In this document: one piece after another, positions 16,711 to 26,012 of the stretch
Numbering within the stretch: position 1 is the first letter of the stretch
Layout of the letters: each line of letters opens with the position of its first letter
Source: Streptomyces caniferus
Lineage (GTDB): Bacteria > Actinomycetota > Actinomycetes > Streptomycetales > Streptomycetaceae
NCBI RefSeq assembly: GCF_009811555.1
Contig: NZ_BLIN01000005.1
Span: 3,667,501 to 3,731,500 of the forward strand
Direction: 5' to 3'
DNA length: 64,000 nt
The notes under the pieces: generated by a model
What the model was told of the DNA's origin: nothing
The model's database searches: none
What the model saw: the letters and a program-made list of their open reading frames with translations, nothing else
Made by a program: the position numbers and the translations under genes

Positions 16711-17826
16711 CTAGACAGCCACCTCCGCCCCCGCCAACTCCCCCACCACGCACGCCACGTTGTCCGGCGCCCCCGCCTCGCGGGCCAGCCGGATCAGTTC
16801 CCGTACGGCCCGGTCGGGGTCGTCGGCCGCGGTCAGCACGTCCTGGATCGTCTCGGGCGGCACGACCGAGGTCAGGCCGTCGGTGCAGAGGAGATAGCGC
16901 TCCCCGGGCCGTGCCTCCAGCAGCTGCAGGTCGGGGGCGAACTCGGTGGCCCCGTCGAGCGACCGGAGCAGCAGGGCGCGCTGGGGGTGCGAGGAGGCCT
17001 CCTCGGGGGTGAGCCGGCCCTCGTCCACCAGCGACTGGACCACACTGTGGTCGTGGGTGATGCGGAAGAGGCCGGAGTCGCGCAGCACGTAGGCGCGTGA
17101 GTCCCCGAGGTGCAGCAGCGCCAGCTGTGAGCCGGAGCGCAGCAGTGCGGTCAGGGTGCTGCCGGTCGCCTCGTCGGCCGACGGCGCGGCGCGGTGGGCG
17201 CGCCGCGCCGCCTCCTCCAGGACGCCCAGCAGATCCGCCGAGGTCAGGTCCCGGTGCTCCAGGTCCTTGAGCGCCTCGATCGCGGCCGTCGCGGCGAGGT
17301 CGCCGCTCGGGCCATAGCCGTCGGCGACGGCCAGCAGTCGCGGTCCCGCGTAGGCGGCGTCCTGGTGGGCCGGGCGCACCAGGCCCTGATCGGTCAGGGC
17401 GGCGCAGCGCATCGTCAAAGGGGTGGCCGGTTCGGTCATGACGGTGTCCTTTCTGGACAGCTGGTCGACGAGGAAGGCGGCCAGGTCCCGGCGGGCGGCG
17501 GTGTCGGCCTCGACCTGCGCCCAGTACGCGGCGACCGCGGAGGCCGCCGCGTCCGGCGCCAGCTCGCACACCTCGCGGATGCGGGCCAGCGGCATACCGA
17601 GCCGGCGCAGCCAGGCCACCAGCCGGGCCCGCTCCAGCTGGGCCGGGGCGTAGAGGCGGTAGCCGCTCCGCGGGTCGACGCGCTCCGGGGTCAGCAGGCC
17701 GAGCTCGTCGTAGAGCCGCAGTGCCTTCGGCGAGAGCCGGGAGGCCCGTGCGAACGCCCCGATGGTCAGCAGCTCACCGCCGTCGCACGGCACCCCGCTC
17801 ACGCCTGCGGTCACCCGTCGGTCCAC
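16711..17826 (-). CDS. MerR-type DNA-binding domain fused to a PP2C protein phosphatase
   Basis: 371 residues in one frame. Residues 18-85 are a MerR helix-turn-helix (LTIGAFARASRLSPKALRLY, then SGYRLYAPAQLERARLVAWL). After a short helical linker, residues 135-365 are a PP2C-type Ser/Thr phosphatase: LLAVADGYGPSGD (metal-binding DG), LLHLGDSRAYVLRD, LLCTDGLTS and the closing DNVACVV. GTG start at 17826 is eight bases after GAGGAGG. An internal ATG at the domain boundary could make a phosphatase-only product. It suggests a regulator whose phosphatase activity or DNA binding is coupled. Target genes and phosphoprotein are unknown. Confidence 0.87.
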   Translation of the reverse strand: MDRRVTAGVSGVPCDGGELLTIGAFARASRLSPKALRLYDELGLLTPERVDPRSGYRLYAPAQLERARLVAWLRRLGMPLARIREVCELAPDAAASAVAAYWAQVEADTAARRDLAAFLVDQLSRKDTVMTEPATPLTMRCAALTDQGLVRPAHQDAAYAGPRLLAVADGYGPSGDLAATAAIEALKDLEHRDLTSADLLGVLEEAARRAHRAAPSADEATGSTLTALLRSGSQLALLHLGDSRAYVLRDSGLFRITHDHSVVQSLVDEGRLTPEEASSHPQRALLLRSLDGATEFAPDLQLLEARPGERYLLCTDGLTSVVPPETIQDVLTAADDPDRAVRELIRLAREAGAPDNVACVVGELAGAEVAV

Positions 17827-17896
17827 CCGTCCGCCCTCCTCGTACCGGGCGCCTCGCCCGGTACGACCGATGCTGGGGCTTCCCCCAAGGACAAGG

Positions 17897-19249
17897 TCAA
17901 ACGACTGCCTCCGCCCCGCCCCGGCCGGTGTGCCCGGTCGCCTCCGCCGGGTCCGGGCCCGCCGTGGCCAGCTGGTTGAGCGCGGCGGCGGTCAGTGCCT
18001 CGACGCCCATGGTGAGGGTGGGGCGGACCACCGGTACGAAGCGCGGCGAGTGGTTGGACGGGATGTCCTGGGCGAGCCGCCCGGCCGCCAGCGCCGTCCG
18101 GAACTCCTCGGGGTCCCAGCCGCCCAGCCACCAGTAGTACAGCGGTGCCCCGGCGGCGGTCGCCAGCAGTCCGGCGTCCTCGCTGCCGGTCGCCGGCTCG
18201 TAGGCGAACAGCCGCTGCTCGCCGAAGAGTCCGGTGAACTGCTCGTTGACCTGGTGCAGGGTGGCGGGGTCGTTGACGGTGACGGGGAAGGAGTCCAGGA
18301 CCTCGGTCTCGGGGGCGCGGTCCGCACCGGAGGCGGCGGCCTCGGCCGTGGCGATGCGGTCGATGGCGGCCAGCACGGCCGTGCGCACCGTCTCGTCGAA
18401 GGTGCGGACGCTGAGCCGTACGACGGCCCGTTCGGGGATGACATTGGCGCCGTCCCCCGCGTGGAAGGAGCCGACGCTGACCACCGCGCGGTCCTTCGGC
18501 GCGACCTCCCGGGCCACCACCGACTGCACCCGCTGTACGAAGGCGGCCGCCATCAGGATCGGGTCGACGGTGGTCTCGGGCCGCGAGCCGTGGCCGCCGG
18601 TGCCGTGGAAGGTGATCTCCAGGCTGTCGGCGGCGGCCATACAGGGGCCGGGGCAGTACGCGATCAGCCCGGCACCGAAGGGGGCGACGTGCTGGGCCAG
18701 CACCACATCGGGCGTGGGGACCAGGCCCTTGCTGTAGAGGCCGGCGTCGAGCATGGCGCGGGCGCCGCTGCCGACCTCCTCGGCGGGCTGGAAGAGCACG
18801 ACCAGGGTGCCGGACCAGTGGGCGCGGCCCGCCGCGAGCAGGTCGGCGGCGCCCAGCAGGCAGGTCACATGGACGTCGTGCCCGCAGGCGTGCATCCGGC
18901 CCGGGACGGTGGAGGCGTAGTCCAGGCCGGAGTTCTCGGTGACGGGCAGCGCGTCCATGTCGGCGCGCAGCAGGACCACGGGCCCCGGGCCGTTGCGCAG
19001 CACGCCGACGACGCCGGTTTCGGCGATGCCGGTGGTGACGTCGTAGCCGCAGCCGGTCAGCCGGCGGGCGACCTCGGCGGCGGTACGCGTCTCCTGGAAG
19101 CCGAGTTCGGGATGGCGGTGCAGGTCTTCGTAGAGGGCCACGAGGTCCGCGAGGCGCTCGGGGAGCGGGGTCAGGACGGCGGCGGGGCCGTCGCTGTGCT
19201 CGGCGTCATCGGTCGGGCGGGTCGTGCCTGTCGTGTCGCTGTCGCTCAT
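17897..19249 (-). CDS. M20D family amidohydrolase
   Basis: 450-residue zinc metallohydrolase of the hippurate hydrolase/N-acyl-amino-acid amidohydrolase group. Motifs: DLHRHPELGFQE, the metal-site ACGHDVHVTCLLGAA, VVLFQPAEEVGSGA with the catalytic Glu pair, and a dimerisation domain (FHGTGGHGSRPETTVDPI). ATG start at 19249. Likely cytosolic since no signal is seen. It is transcribed toward the MerR-PP2C gene with a 70-bp gap but co-transcription is uncertain. Confidence 0.9.
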   Translation of the reverse strand: MSDSDTTGTTRPTDDAEHSDGPAAVLTPLPERLADLVALYEDLHRHPELGFQETRTAAEVARRLTGCGYDVTTGIAETGVVGVLRNGPGPVVLLRADMDALPVTENSGLDYASTVPGRMHACGHDVHVTCLLGAADLLAAGRAHWSGTLVVLFQPAEEVGSGARAMLDAGLYSKGLVPTPDVVLAQHVAPFGAGLIAYCPGPCMAAADSLEITFHGTGGHGSRPETTVDPILMAAAFVQRVQSVVAREVAPKDRAVVSVGSFHAGDGANVIPERAVVRLSVRTFDETVRTAVLAAIDRIATAEAAASGADRAPETEVLDSFPVTVNDPATLHQVNEQFTGLFGEQRLFAYEPATGSEDAGLLATAAGAPLYYWWLGGWDPEEFRTALAAGRLAQDIPSNHSPRFVPVVRPTLTMGVEALTAAALNQLATAGPDPAEATGHTGRGGAEAVV

Positions 19250-19461
19250 ACACGCATTCGACCATGAACCGCCACTCGGCACCGAGCGGCCGTCCCCCGC
19301 CCGTCCCGGAGCCGTCCCGTAGGGGCACGCCGCCCTGCCCTGGCCGGACTTCGCGGGTGCGGCCGCACCCGATCGTGACACCGGAGCCCGTGACTGCAAC
19401 CGTGGATCACCCTGCCTGTGGACGGGACCAGCACGCCCAAGCCGACGACTGGAGGCCGACG

Positions 19462-20493
19462 TTGGCCACTTCCCCCAACCCCTCGACCGGCGAGCCCCGC
19501 GACCTCACGACGCATCTGTTGGACCAGGCCATGGGCCATCTCTTCTCCGCCGCTCTGCGCACGGCGGCGCACCACCGCATCGCCGACCAGCTCGCCGAGG
19601 GTCCGCGCACCGTCGAGCAGCTCGCCGCCGCCACCGGCACCCACGCCCCGCATCTGCGCCGCGTACTGCGCTATCTCGCCACCCGCGGCTTCTTCCGGGA
19701 GGACGCCGCCGGGGCCTACCACCTGACGCCGGCCGCCGGCCCCTTGCGCACCGGCACCCCCGACTCGATGCACCCGGCGGTCATGATGCTGACCGACGGC
19801 CTGTTCCTGCAGACCTCGGCCGCCATGCCGGAGGCCGTACGGCACAGCGGCGCGTCCTTCGAGCGGCTCTTCGGGGCGCCCCTCTTCGAGCAACTGTCGA
19901 CGGACCCGGCCACCCGGCGGCTCTTCGACGACGGGATGTCCTCGCTGTCCGCCCCGGTCGACGAGGCGGTGGCGGGCGCGTACCCGTTCCCCGGGACCGG
20001 CACGGTCGTGGACGTCGGCGGCGGCCGCGGCGGGCTGCTGCGCGCCGTCCTGCGCCGCCACCCGCACCTGACCGGTGTGCTCTTCGACCAGGCGCCGCCG
20101 CTGGCCCACCACCTCCTGGAGGGCGACGAGTTGAAGGGCCGCTGGCACACCCGGGAGGGCGACTTCTTCGCCTCCGTACCGGAGGGCGGTGACATCTACG
20201 TCCTCAAGCAGGTCCTGCACGACTGGCCGGACGAGGCCTGCCTGCGCATCCTGCGCACCTGCCACCGGGCCATGGCGACGGGCCGCCGGCTGCTGGTCGT
20301 CGACGCCGTCCTGCCGCCGGGCAACGCGCCGCACTTCGGCAAGACCCTCGACATCGCCATGATGACGGTGCTCGACGGGCACGAGCGGACCACGGAGGAG
20401 TTCGCCGCCCTGCTGTCGGCCGGCGGGTTCCGGCTGACGCGGGTACTGCCCACCCCGGCCTTCCCCTCGATCGTGGAGGCCGTCGCCGAGTAG
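19462..20493 (+). CDS. SAM-dependent O-methyltransferase (acetylserotonin OMT-like)
   Basis: 343 residues. N-terminal dimerisation/winged-helix part (TVEQLAAATGTHAPHLRRVL) and a C-terminal Rossmann domain with the SAM motif GTVVDVGGGRGGLLRAVL and the conserved LKQVLHDWPDEACLRIL, where the His is the usual catalytic base. TTG at 19462 is chosen: it has GGAGG six bases upstream and gives the normal family length; an upstream ATG (19264) would add 66 Pro/Arg-rich residues. Such enzymes often methylate polyketide or phenolic metabolites, but no biosynthetic cluster surrounds it. Confidence 0.87.
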   Translation: MATSPNPSTGEPRDLTTHLLDQAMGHLFSAALRTAAHHRIADQLAEGPRTVEQLAAATGTHAPHLRRVLRYLATRGFFREDAAGAYHLTPAAGPLRTGTPDSMHPAVMMLTDGLFLQTSAAMPEAVRHSGASFERLFGAPLFEQLSTDPATRRLFDDGMSSLSAPVDEAVAGAYPFPGTGTVVDVGGGRGGLLRAVLRRHPHLTGVLFDQAPPLAHHLLEGDELKGRWHTREGDFFASVPEGGDIYVLKQVLHDWPDEACLRILRTCHRAMATGRRLLVVDAVLPPGNAPHFGKTLDIAMMTVLDGHERTTEEFAALLSAGGFRLTRVLPTPAFPSIVEAVAE

Positions 20494-20596
20494 CCGCCGC
20501 ACGACACGACACGCCGCGCCCCGCTCCCCTCATGGGCGGCCCCCTCCGCCCGCGCTGTACTGATGCCGGCCGCCTCGGCCGACGAGAGGAGCTGAC

Positions 20597-21754
20597 GTGC
20601 CGGTCCTCATGCGTGCGCGCCGTCGCGACGAGGAGCACCGCACCGCCACCCCGCTGGAGCTCTTCTTCGACCTGTGCTTCGTCGTGGCGATCGCCGAGGC
20701 CGGGCGCCAGCTGGCGCATGCACTGGCCGAGGGGCAGCCGGGCCACGGCATCACCGGTTACCTGATGCTCTTCTTCGCCATCTGGTGGGCCTGGATGAAC
20801 TTCAGCTGGTTCGCCTCCGCGTACGACACCGACGACCCGCTCTATCGCGTGGTGACCCTCGTCCAGATGGCGGGGGTGCTGGTCCTGGCCGCCGGTGTGC
20901 CGCGGGCCTTCACCCACAGCGACTTCACGGTCATCTGGTTCGGGTACCTGGTGATGCGGCTGGCGCTGGTCACCCAGTGGCTGCGGGCCGCACACGCCTG
21001 CCGGGGCGCCGAACGGCGCACCGCGCTGCGCTACGCCCTGGGGGTGACGGTGTGCCAGATCGGCTGGCTGGGCCTGCTCGCACTGCCCAAGGGGGACGTG
21101 CCCTGGGTGTTCGTGGTCGTGGGGCCGCTGGAGCTGGCCGTCCCCGCGCTGGCCGAACGGGAGCAGCAGACGACCTGGCATCCCCATCACATCGCCGAGC
21201 GCTACGGCCTGTTCACCATCATCGTGCTGGGCGAGACGATCGCGGCGGCCACCGTCGCCGTGCAGTCGGCGCTGGACGAGAACGACGAGCTGAGCGCCCT
21301 GCTGCCGATCGCGGGCGGCGGACTGCTGCTGGTCTTCGCCGCGTACTGGATCTACTTCGCGGTCCCCATCCACCTTCACCTGCGCTCGAACCGCCAGGCG
21401 TTCCTGTGGGGCTACGGCCACTACCCGGTGTTCGGTTCGGCGGCCGCGATCGGGGCGGGCATCGAGATCGCGGTGGAGGAGACCTTCGGCAAGGCGCATC
21501 TGTCGGCGTTCGCGGCGGCCGCCTGTGTCACGGTGCCGGCTGCCCTGTTCATGGCGACGGTGTGGCTGATCCACTCCCGGCACCAGAAACGCGGCCCGGC
21601 CCAGCAGCTGGTGCTGCCGGTGTCCTCGCTCCTGGTCCTGGTGTGCACCTTCGCCGGGCGCTGGGCGGTACTGGCGGCCGGCCTGGTGGCATGCGGCACG
21701 GTCGCGGTCGGCGTCGCCCTCACATCCCGTCAGGGAACCGCCCTGGTGGAGTAG
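20597..21754 (+). CDS. low temperature requirement A (LtrA) family membrane protein
   Basis: 385 residues with about ten hydrophobic helices. Diagnostic N-terminus TPLELFFDLCFVVAIAEAGR and the mid-protein HIAERYGLFTIIVLGETIAA. Starts at GTG 20597 behind GAGAGGAGCTGAC. LtrA was linked to growth at low temperature in Listeria; a molecular function has not been settled. No operon partner. Confidence 0.88.
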   Translation: MPVLMRARRRDEEHRTATPLELFFDLCFVVAIAEAGRQLAHALAEGQPGHGITGYLMLFFAIWWAWMNFSWFASAYDTDDPLYRVVTLVQMAGVLVLAAGVPRAFTHSDFTVIWFGYLVMRLALVTQWLRAAHACRGAERRTALRYALGVTVCQIGWLGLLALPKGDVPWVFVVVGPLELAVPALAEREQQTTWHPHHIAERYGLFTIIVLGETIAAATVAVQSALDENDELSALLPIAGGGLLLVFAAYWIYFAVPIHLHLRSNRQAFLWGYGHYPVFGSAAAIGAGIEIAVEETFGKAHLSAFAAAACVTVPAALFMATVWLIHSRHQKRGPAQQLVLPVSSLLVLVCTFAGRWAVLAAGLVACGTVAVGVALTSRQGTALVE

Positions 21755-22192
21755 GAGCGGCCGCCGCGTCACCCGTCTCGGCGATCGCCCGCGAGCCGAT
21801 CTCGGAAAGTCGACCCGCACGGGCCACCCGGCACGCGCACGGGCCTGCCGCCGCTTCCCCCATAAGTGTGCCGAACGACCGTACAAACCTCCGCAACCGC
21901 CCTGATCCCGCATCAGATTCGGCCATCTTCCCGCCTCCGCCGAAGGAGGGGCCCCACCAGCGGAGCGCTCGGCTCCGCTGCCATCCCATACGCCGTCAAT
22001 TACCCACCAATGGACCCCACTTCCCGCCACTTGGGGCCCTTGTTCCCCCCTGTTCACCAGGGCCAGCGGAGGCGCGCCGACTCTGACGCGGTAGGGTGCA
22101 GATTGCCCTTTTTATGACAGGGGCGCCCCTGGGGAAGAGCCGCAGGAACCCCCGGGGACCGACCGCCGTCCGTACCTGAGGAGACGCCCGCC
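21755..22192. other. intergenic region upstream of an L,D-transpeptidase
   Basis: Gap of 438 bp without a supported gene. It is somewhat less GC-rich than its surroundings and carries a small palindrome AGGGGCGCCCCT (22119-22130) about 60 bp before the next start. TAGGGT at 22092-22097 could be a -10 box, but no matching -35 was found. Confidence 0.45.
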
Positions 22193-23026
22193 ATGGCCCG
22201 CCACGCTCAGTCCCGCGCGCGGACGAGACTGTCCCGGCGCAGCAAGGCCGTGGGCGGTCTCGCCCTCTCCACCCTGGTCGGCACCGCCCTGTGGGCGTGG
22301 CCGGCGTCGGGCGACGACCACAACAGCGCGACCGACGCCAAGAGCACCACGTCCTCGACGGCTTCCGGCCCGGACACGCCACGCGTCCCCGTGTCCGCCG
22401 CGAAATCGGCCCCGAACGCCGCACCGAATCCCCCGGCCGGTCGGCCCATTCCGGGCCTCAGCGACGCCGCCCGGAAGCGGATACCGGCCGACTCCCGACA
22501 GGTCCTGGTCGTCACGGGGAAGAACATGGACTCCTTCGAGTCCCGTGTGGTCCTCTACACCCGCGAGAAGGACTCCGACGACTGGGAGCCGGGCCCCACC
22601 TGGTCCGCGCACAACGCCGCCCACGGCTGGACCGACGACCACCGCTACGGCGATCTGCGCTCGCCCATCGGGGTCTACCCGCTCACCGACGCGGGCGGCC
22701 TGCTGGCCCCACCCGAGGGCACCAAGCTCCCCTACGACCGCAACGGCAGCTTCGTCGCCGACGGCACCGGCGTCGACGGCGAGCCGCTGGCCGGCGCCTT
22801 CGACTACGTCATCGCCATCAACTACAACCGCGAGCAGGGAACCTCCCCCCTGGACCAGCAGCGCCCGTGGGGCGCCGCCAAGGGCGGCGGCGTCTGGCTG
22901 CACGTCGACCACGACGGCCCCACCCAGGGCTGCATCAGCCTCAAGCCCAAGGTGATGCGGGAACTGCTGCGCACCCTCGACCCCGACCTGCACCCGGTCA
23001 TCGTGATGGGACCGGCCGATTACTGA
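22193..23026 (+). CDS. L,D-transpeptidase (YkuD) family protein
   Basis: 277 residues. A twin-Arg/Lys N-terminus plus one hydrophobic segment (GGLALSTLVGTALWAWPASG) suggests export, followed by a Ser/Thr/Pro linker to about residue 85. The catalytic domain ends with HVDHDGPTQGCISL, the YkuD His/Ser-x-Gly-Cys signature with Cys as nucleophile. It would act on peptidoglycan stem peptides or a related substrate outside the membrane. ATG start. The next gene begins about 35 bp downstream. Confidence 0.85.
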   Translation: MARHAQSRARTRLSRRSKAVGGLALSTLVGTALWAWPASGDDHNSATDAKSTTSSTASGPDTPRVPVSAAKSAPNAAPNPPAGRPIPGLSDAARKRIPADSRQVLVVTGKNMDSFESRVVLYTREKDSDDWEPGPTWSAHNAAHGWTDDHRYGDLRSPIGVYPLTDAGGLLAPPEGTKLPYDRNGSFVADGTGVDGEPLAGAFDYVIAINYNREQGTSPLDQQRPWGAAKGGGVWLHVDHDGPTQGCISLKPKVMRELLRTLDPDLHPVIVMGPADY

Positions 23027-23060
23027 GCATCCGCCGCACCCCGCGGGGCCGCGGGACGCC

Positions 23061-24131
23061 CTGACCGACGTCCTCGGCCTCCGGGTCGGCCATGCCCGGC
23101 GGACCGACGACGGGTACCTGACCGGAACCACCGTCGTCCTCGCCCCCGAGGGCGGCGCGGTCGCTGCCGTCGACGTCCGCGGCGGCGGCCCCGGCACCCG
23201 GGAGACCGACGCGCTCGACCCGCGCAACCTCGTCCCGCGCGTCGAGGCGGTCGTGCTGACCGGCGGCAGTGCCTTCGGTCTTGACGCCGCGTCCGGTGTC
23301 GCCGCCTGGCTGGAGGAGCGGGGCCGCGGTTTCCGCGTCGGCCCCGATCCCGCCCAGGTCGTCCCCGTCGTGCCCGCCGCGGCCCTCTTCGACCTGGGGC
23401 GCGGCGGCGACTGGCGGGCCCGTCCGGACGCCGCACTGGGCCGGGCGGCGGCCGCGGCCGCGGCGGACACCGGGCCCGGCGCCCCGGTCGCCGAGGGCAA
23501 CACGGGCGCCGGCACGGGCGCGGTGGCCGGCGGCCTCAAGGGCGGCATCGGCACCGCGAGCGCGGTCCTCCCCTCGGGCGTCACCGTCGCCGCGCTGGCC
23601 GCCGTCAACGCCGCGGGCTCCGTCCACGACCCGCGCACCGGCGCTCTCTACGGCCGGCTGTACGAGAGCCCGGCGGCCCTGCCCTCCCCCGAGGTGCACG
23701 CCGCCGCCGCGCGCCGGCTGGCCGAGGCCAGGGAGATATCCCGGGCCCGCTCGGCCGCGTCCGTGCGCCCGCCGCTGCACACCACCCTCGCCGTGGTCGC
23801 CACGGACGCCGCCCTCACCCGCCCCCAGGCCCACAAACTGGCCGGCACCGCCCACGACGGGCTGGCCCGCGCCGTCCGCCCCGTCCATCTCCTGTCCGAC
23901 GGCGACACGGTCTTCGCGCTGTCCACCGCTGCCCGCCCGCTCGCTCCCGAAGCGGCCGCCGCCGAACCGGCCTTCGGTGTGCACGCCGAGGCCGGGGCCC
24001 TCAACGCGATCCTGTCCGCCGGCGCGGACGTCCTGACCCGCGCCGTGGTGCGGGCCGCCCTGGCGGCGGAGACGGTCGACGGCCCCGGCGGACTCTTCCT
24101 GTCGTACCGGGACCTCTACGGGACGGGCTGA
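23061..24131 (+). CDS. P1 family (DmpA-type) peptidase
   Basis: About 356 residues, self-processing Ntn-type aminopeptidase family S58. Conserved N-terminus TDVLGLRVGHARR with TGTTVVLAPEG, then AVVLTGGSAFGLDAASGV, the loop EGNTGAGTGAVAGGLKGG and the nucleophile region HTTLAVVATDAALT, where a Thr would be the new N-terminus of the small subunit. No ATG, GTG or TTG exists in frame ahead of the conserved N-terminus; the frame opens after a TGA at 23004. CTG 23061 is proposed (ATT 23019 is an alternative). A GTG at 23250 would delete the fold. Confidence 0.8.
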   Translation: MTDVLGLRVGHARRTDDGYLTGTTVVLAPEGGAVAAVDVRGGGPGTRETDALDPRNLVPRVEAVVLTGGSAFGLDAASGVAAWLEERGRGFRVGPDPAQVVPVVPAAALFDLGRGGDWRARPDAALGRAAAAAAADTGPGAPVAEGNTGAGTGAVAGGLKGGIGTASAVLPSGVTVAALAAVNAAGSVHDPRTGALYGRLYESPAALPSPEVHAAAARRLAEAREISRARSAASVRPPLHTTLAVVATDAALTRPQAHKLAGTAHDGLARAVRPVHLLSDGDTVFALSTAARPLAPEAAAAEPAFGVHAEAGALNAILSAGADVLTRAVVRAALAAETVDGPGGLFLSYRDLYGTG

Positions 24132-24160
24132 CCCGCACCCGGCCGTCGCCGCCCACACGG

Positions 24161-24877
24161 TCACACTCCCACCGCGCCCAGCACCGACCCCGCGGCGTAC
24201 GTCACCCCCATCGCCACGACTCCGCCGCCCACGTTCCGCAGCACCGCCCGCCCCACCGGCGCGGCCCCCAGCCGGGCGCTGCTCCAGCCGCACAGCGCCA
24301 GCGCCGCCAGCACCGCGACCACCGTGATCCACAACCGCTGTGCGGCCGGCGGCAGCACGATCGCCAGCAGCGGCAACAGCGCCCCCACCGTGAACGCGAG
24401 GAAGCTCGCACCCGCCGCATGCCAGGGGTTGGTGAGCTCGTCGGGGTCGATGCCCAGCTCCACCTCCGCATGGGCGCGCAGCGCATCGTGCTCGGTGAGC
24501 TGCTCGGCGACCTCCCGGGCCAGCTGCTCGTCCAGGCCCTTCCCCGCCAACATCTCCGTCAGTTCGACGAGTTCGGCCTGCGGCTCGGTCGCCAGCTCCC
24601 GCTTCTCCTGGGCGAGCGCGGCCTTCTCCGAATCCCGCTGGGTGGAGACCGATACGTATTCGCCGGCCGCCATCGACATGGACCCGGCCAGCAGTCCGGC
24701 CAGCCCCGCCGTCAACAGGGCGCCGCGGGAGTCGGTGGCTCCGGCCACCCCGACGACGAGTCCGGCGGTGGAGACGATGCCGTCGTTGGCGCCGAGGACC
24801 GCGGCCCGCAGCCAGTTGAGCCGGCTGCCGAGTCCGCCGCCGTGCGCCTCGTCGTGCTCCGGTGTCTGCACAGTCAC
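24161..24877 (-). CDS. VIT1/CCC1 family iron/manganese transporter
   Basis: 238 residues, five predicted membrane helices. Signature stretches LRAAVLGANDGIVSTAGLVVGVAGA and GSMSMAAGEYVSVSTQRDSE match the VIT1 family, with a cytoplasmic Glu-rich metal-binding helical segment (residues 80-140). Probably moves Fe2+ or Mn2+ out of the cytosol. ATG start at 24877. Convergent with the P1 peptidase. Confidence 0.88.
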   Translation of the reverse strand: MTVQTPEHDEAHGGGLGSRLNWLRAAVLGANDGIVSTAGLVVGVAGATDSRGALLTAGLAGLLAGSMSMAAGEYVSVSTQRDSEKAALAQEKRELATEPQAELVELTEMLAGKGLDEQLAREVAEQLTEHDALRAHAEVELGIDPDELTNPWHAAGASFLAFTVGALLPLLAIVLPPAAQRLWITVVAVLAALALCGWSSARLGAAPVGRAVLRNVGGGVVAMGVTYAAGSVLGAVGV

Positions 24878-24961
24878 CGGCAGAGCGTCTCATCCGCACC
24901 GGGCGTGCCCTCGCCCGACGCCCCCGCCCCGTCCCGAATTGGCCGGTGGTAGAAACGGCTT

Positions 24962-25585
24962 ATGTCCGCACCACCCCCCTCCCCGCCTCCTCAGCCGCCA
25001 CCGCCCACGCTCGTCCAGCCGGCTCCCCGCAAGCCGGCACCGCGCCGCCGCCTGTGGTGGCACCAGCTGATATTCGGGCTCTGGTACCGGCCGGTGGAGG
25101 TGCTGGACGAGGCGCGGGACCGCAGCGCCTGGAGCGCGGCGGTGATGCTGTCGCTGCTCAGCGGTGGCATCGGGGTGCTGTCGGTGGACGCGTTCCACAC
25201 CCAGTGGGCCGTCGACCACGCGGCGGCGCTGAAGCTCCTCGGGCTGGGCGAAGCGGGCGTGTTGGCGGCCAGTCTCGCGCTGGGCTCGGTCGCCCACGCC
25301 ATCGCCCGGACGCTCGGCGGCATAGGCCGTTTCGCGCCCACGGCGAGCCTGTTCATCGTGCTCTTCTGGGTGACGGATCTGCCGCGGATGGCGATCGCGG
25401 CCTGGCTGCCGACCGATGCCACGTTCGTCCAGGCCGCGACCTGGACGACGTGGGGGTTCGGCTACGTCCTCGCCGTGCTGCTGATACGGGGTCAGCACCA
25501 TCTGTCGACGGGGAAGTCGGCGGCGGCGGTGTCGGTGCAGATGCTGGCCGCACTGGCGCTGCTGAGACTGGGGCCGGTGCGCTGA
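24962..25585 (+). CDS. Yip1-like integral membrane protein
   Basis: 207 residues: a Pro-rich cytoplasmic N-terminus (PPPSPPPQPPPPT), a WWHQLIFGLWYRPVEVLDEA amphipathic lead-in typical of Yip1-type proteins, then about five membrane helices. ATG start at 24962. Function unknown; the family assignment rests on topology and the lead-in only. Confidence 0.65.
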   Translation: MSAPPPSPPPQPPPPTLVQPAPRKPAPRRRLWWHQLIFGLWYRPVEVLDEARDRSAWSAAVMLSLLSGGIGVLSVDAFHTQWAVDHAAALKLLGLGEAGVLAASLALGSVAHAIARTLGGIGRFAPTASLFIVLFWVTDLPRMAIAAWLPTDATFVQAATWTTWGFGYVLAVLLIRGQHHLSTGKSAAAVSVQMLAALALLRLGPVR

Positions 25586-25637
25586 GGCCCCCCGGCCCGG
25601 CCCCGTGCGTCGAGGCCGGGCTCCGTGCGGCAGGACC

Positions 25638-25663
25638 GGGTCCGGGGCGCGGGGCCCGGACCC
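25638..25663. terminator. terminator-type hairpin between convergent genes
   Basis: GGGTCCGGG (25638-25646) pairs with CCCGGACCC (25655-25663), followed by TT. Confidence 0.55.
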
Positions 25664-25679
25664 TTGGCCGGTTATCCGG

Positions 25680-26012
25680 TCAACTCCGGCTGGTGAGCTG
25701 CCGTACGAGGCCCTCGAACGCGGCCCGCTCGGCGGCGCTCAGCTCCACGCACTCCGACGGCGGGCCGGCCGGCCCGGTCTGTCGCGGCACCGAGCCGAGC
25801 AGTCCCTGCCGGGCGGGCAGCCCCTCCGGGCCGGGTGCGGCGAACCGCCCTCGCGGCGCGTACCGTGCCCGCATTTCCCGCTGGTCGCGCCACATGGCCG
25901 TCTCGTACCGCCCCCGGCGCAGGAGTCTGGCCAGCCCGACGACCCAGACGATGGCCACAGCCAGCAGCACGCCGAGGCCGATCTGCTGCAGAATCGAAGC
26001 GGAGGGGAGCAT
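25680..26012 (-). CDS. small single-span membrane protein, unknown function
   Basis: 110 residues: one N-terminal helix (IGLGVLLAVAIVWVVGLARLL), then a basic stretch (RRGRYETAMWRDQREMRAR) and a C-terminal Ser/Ala helix (ELSAAERAAFEGLVRQL). ATG at 26012 behind GGAGGACCGC. The long open frame upstream of this ATG is antisense shadow of the CoA transferase. Confidence 0.7.
   Translation of the reverse strand: MLPSASILQQIGLGVLLAVAIVWVVGLARLLRRGRYETAMWRDQREMRARYAPRGRFAAPGPEGLPARQGLLGSVPRQTGPAGPPSECVELSAAERAAFEGLVRQLTSRS

Noticed and set aside
22074..22192. riboswitch (ydaO/c-di-AMP type) ahead of the first L,D-transpeptidase
   Set aside because: Such switches occur before some cell-wall genes, but I could not fit the conserved core; only a small GC palindrome is present.
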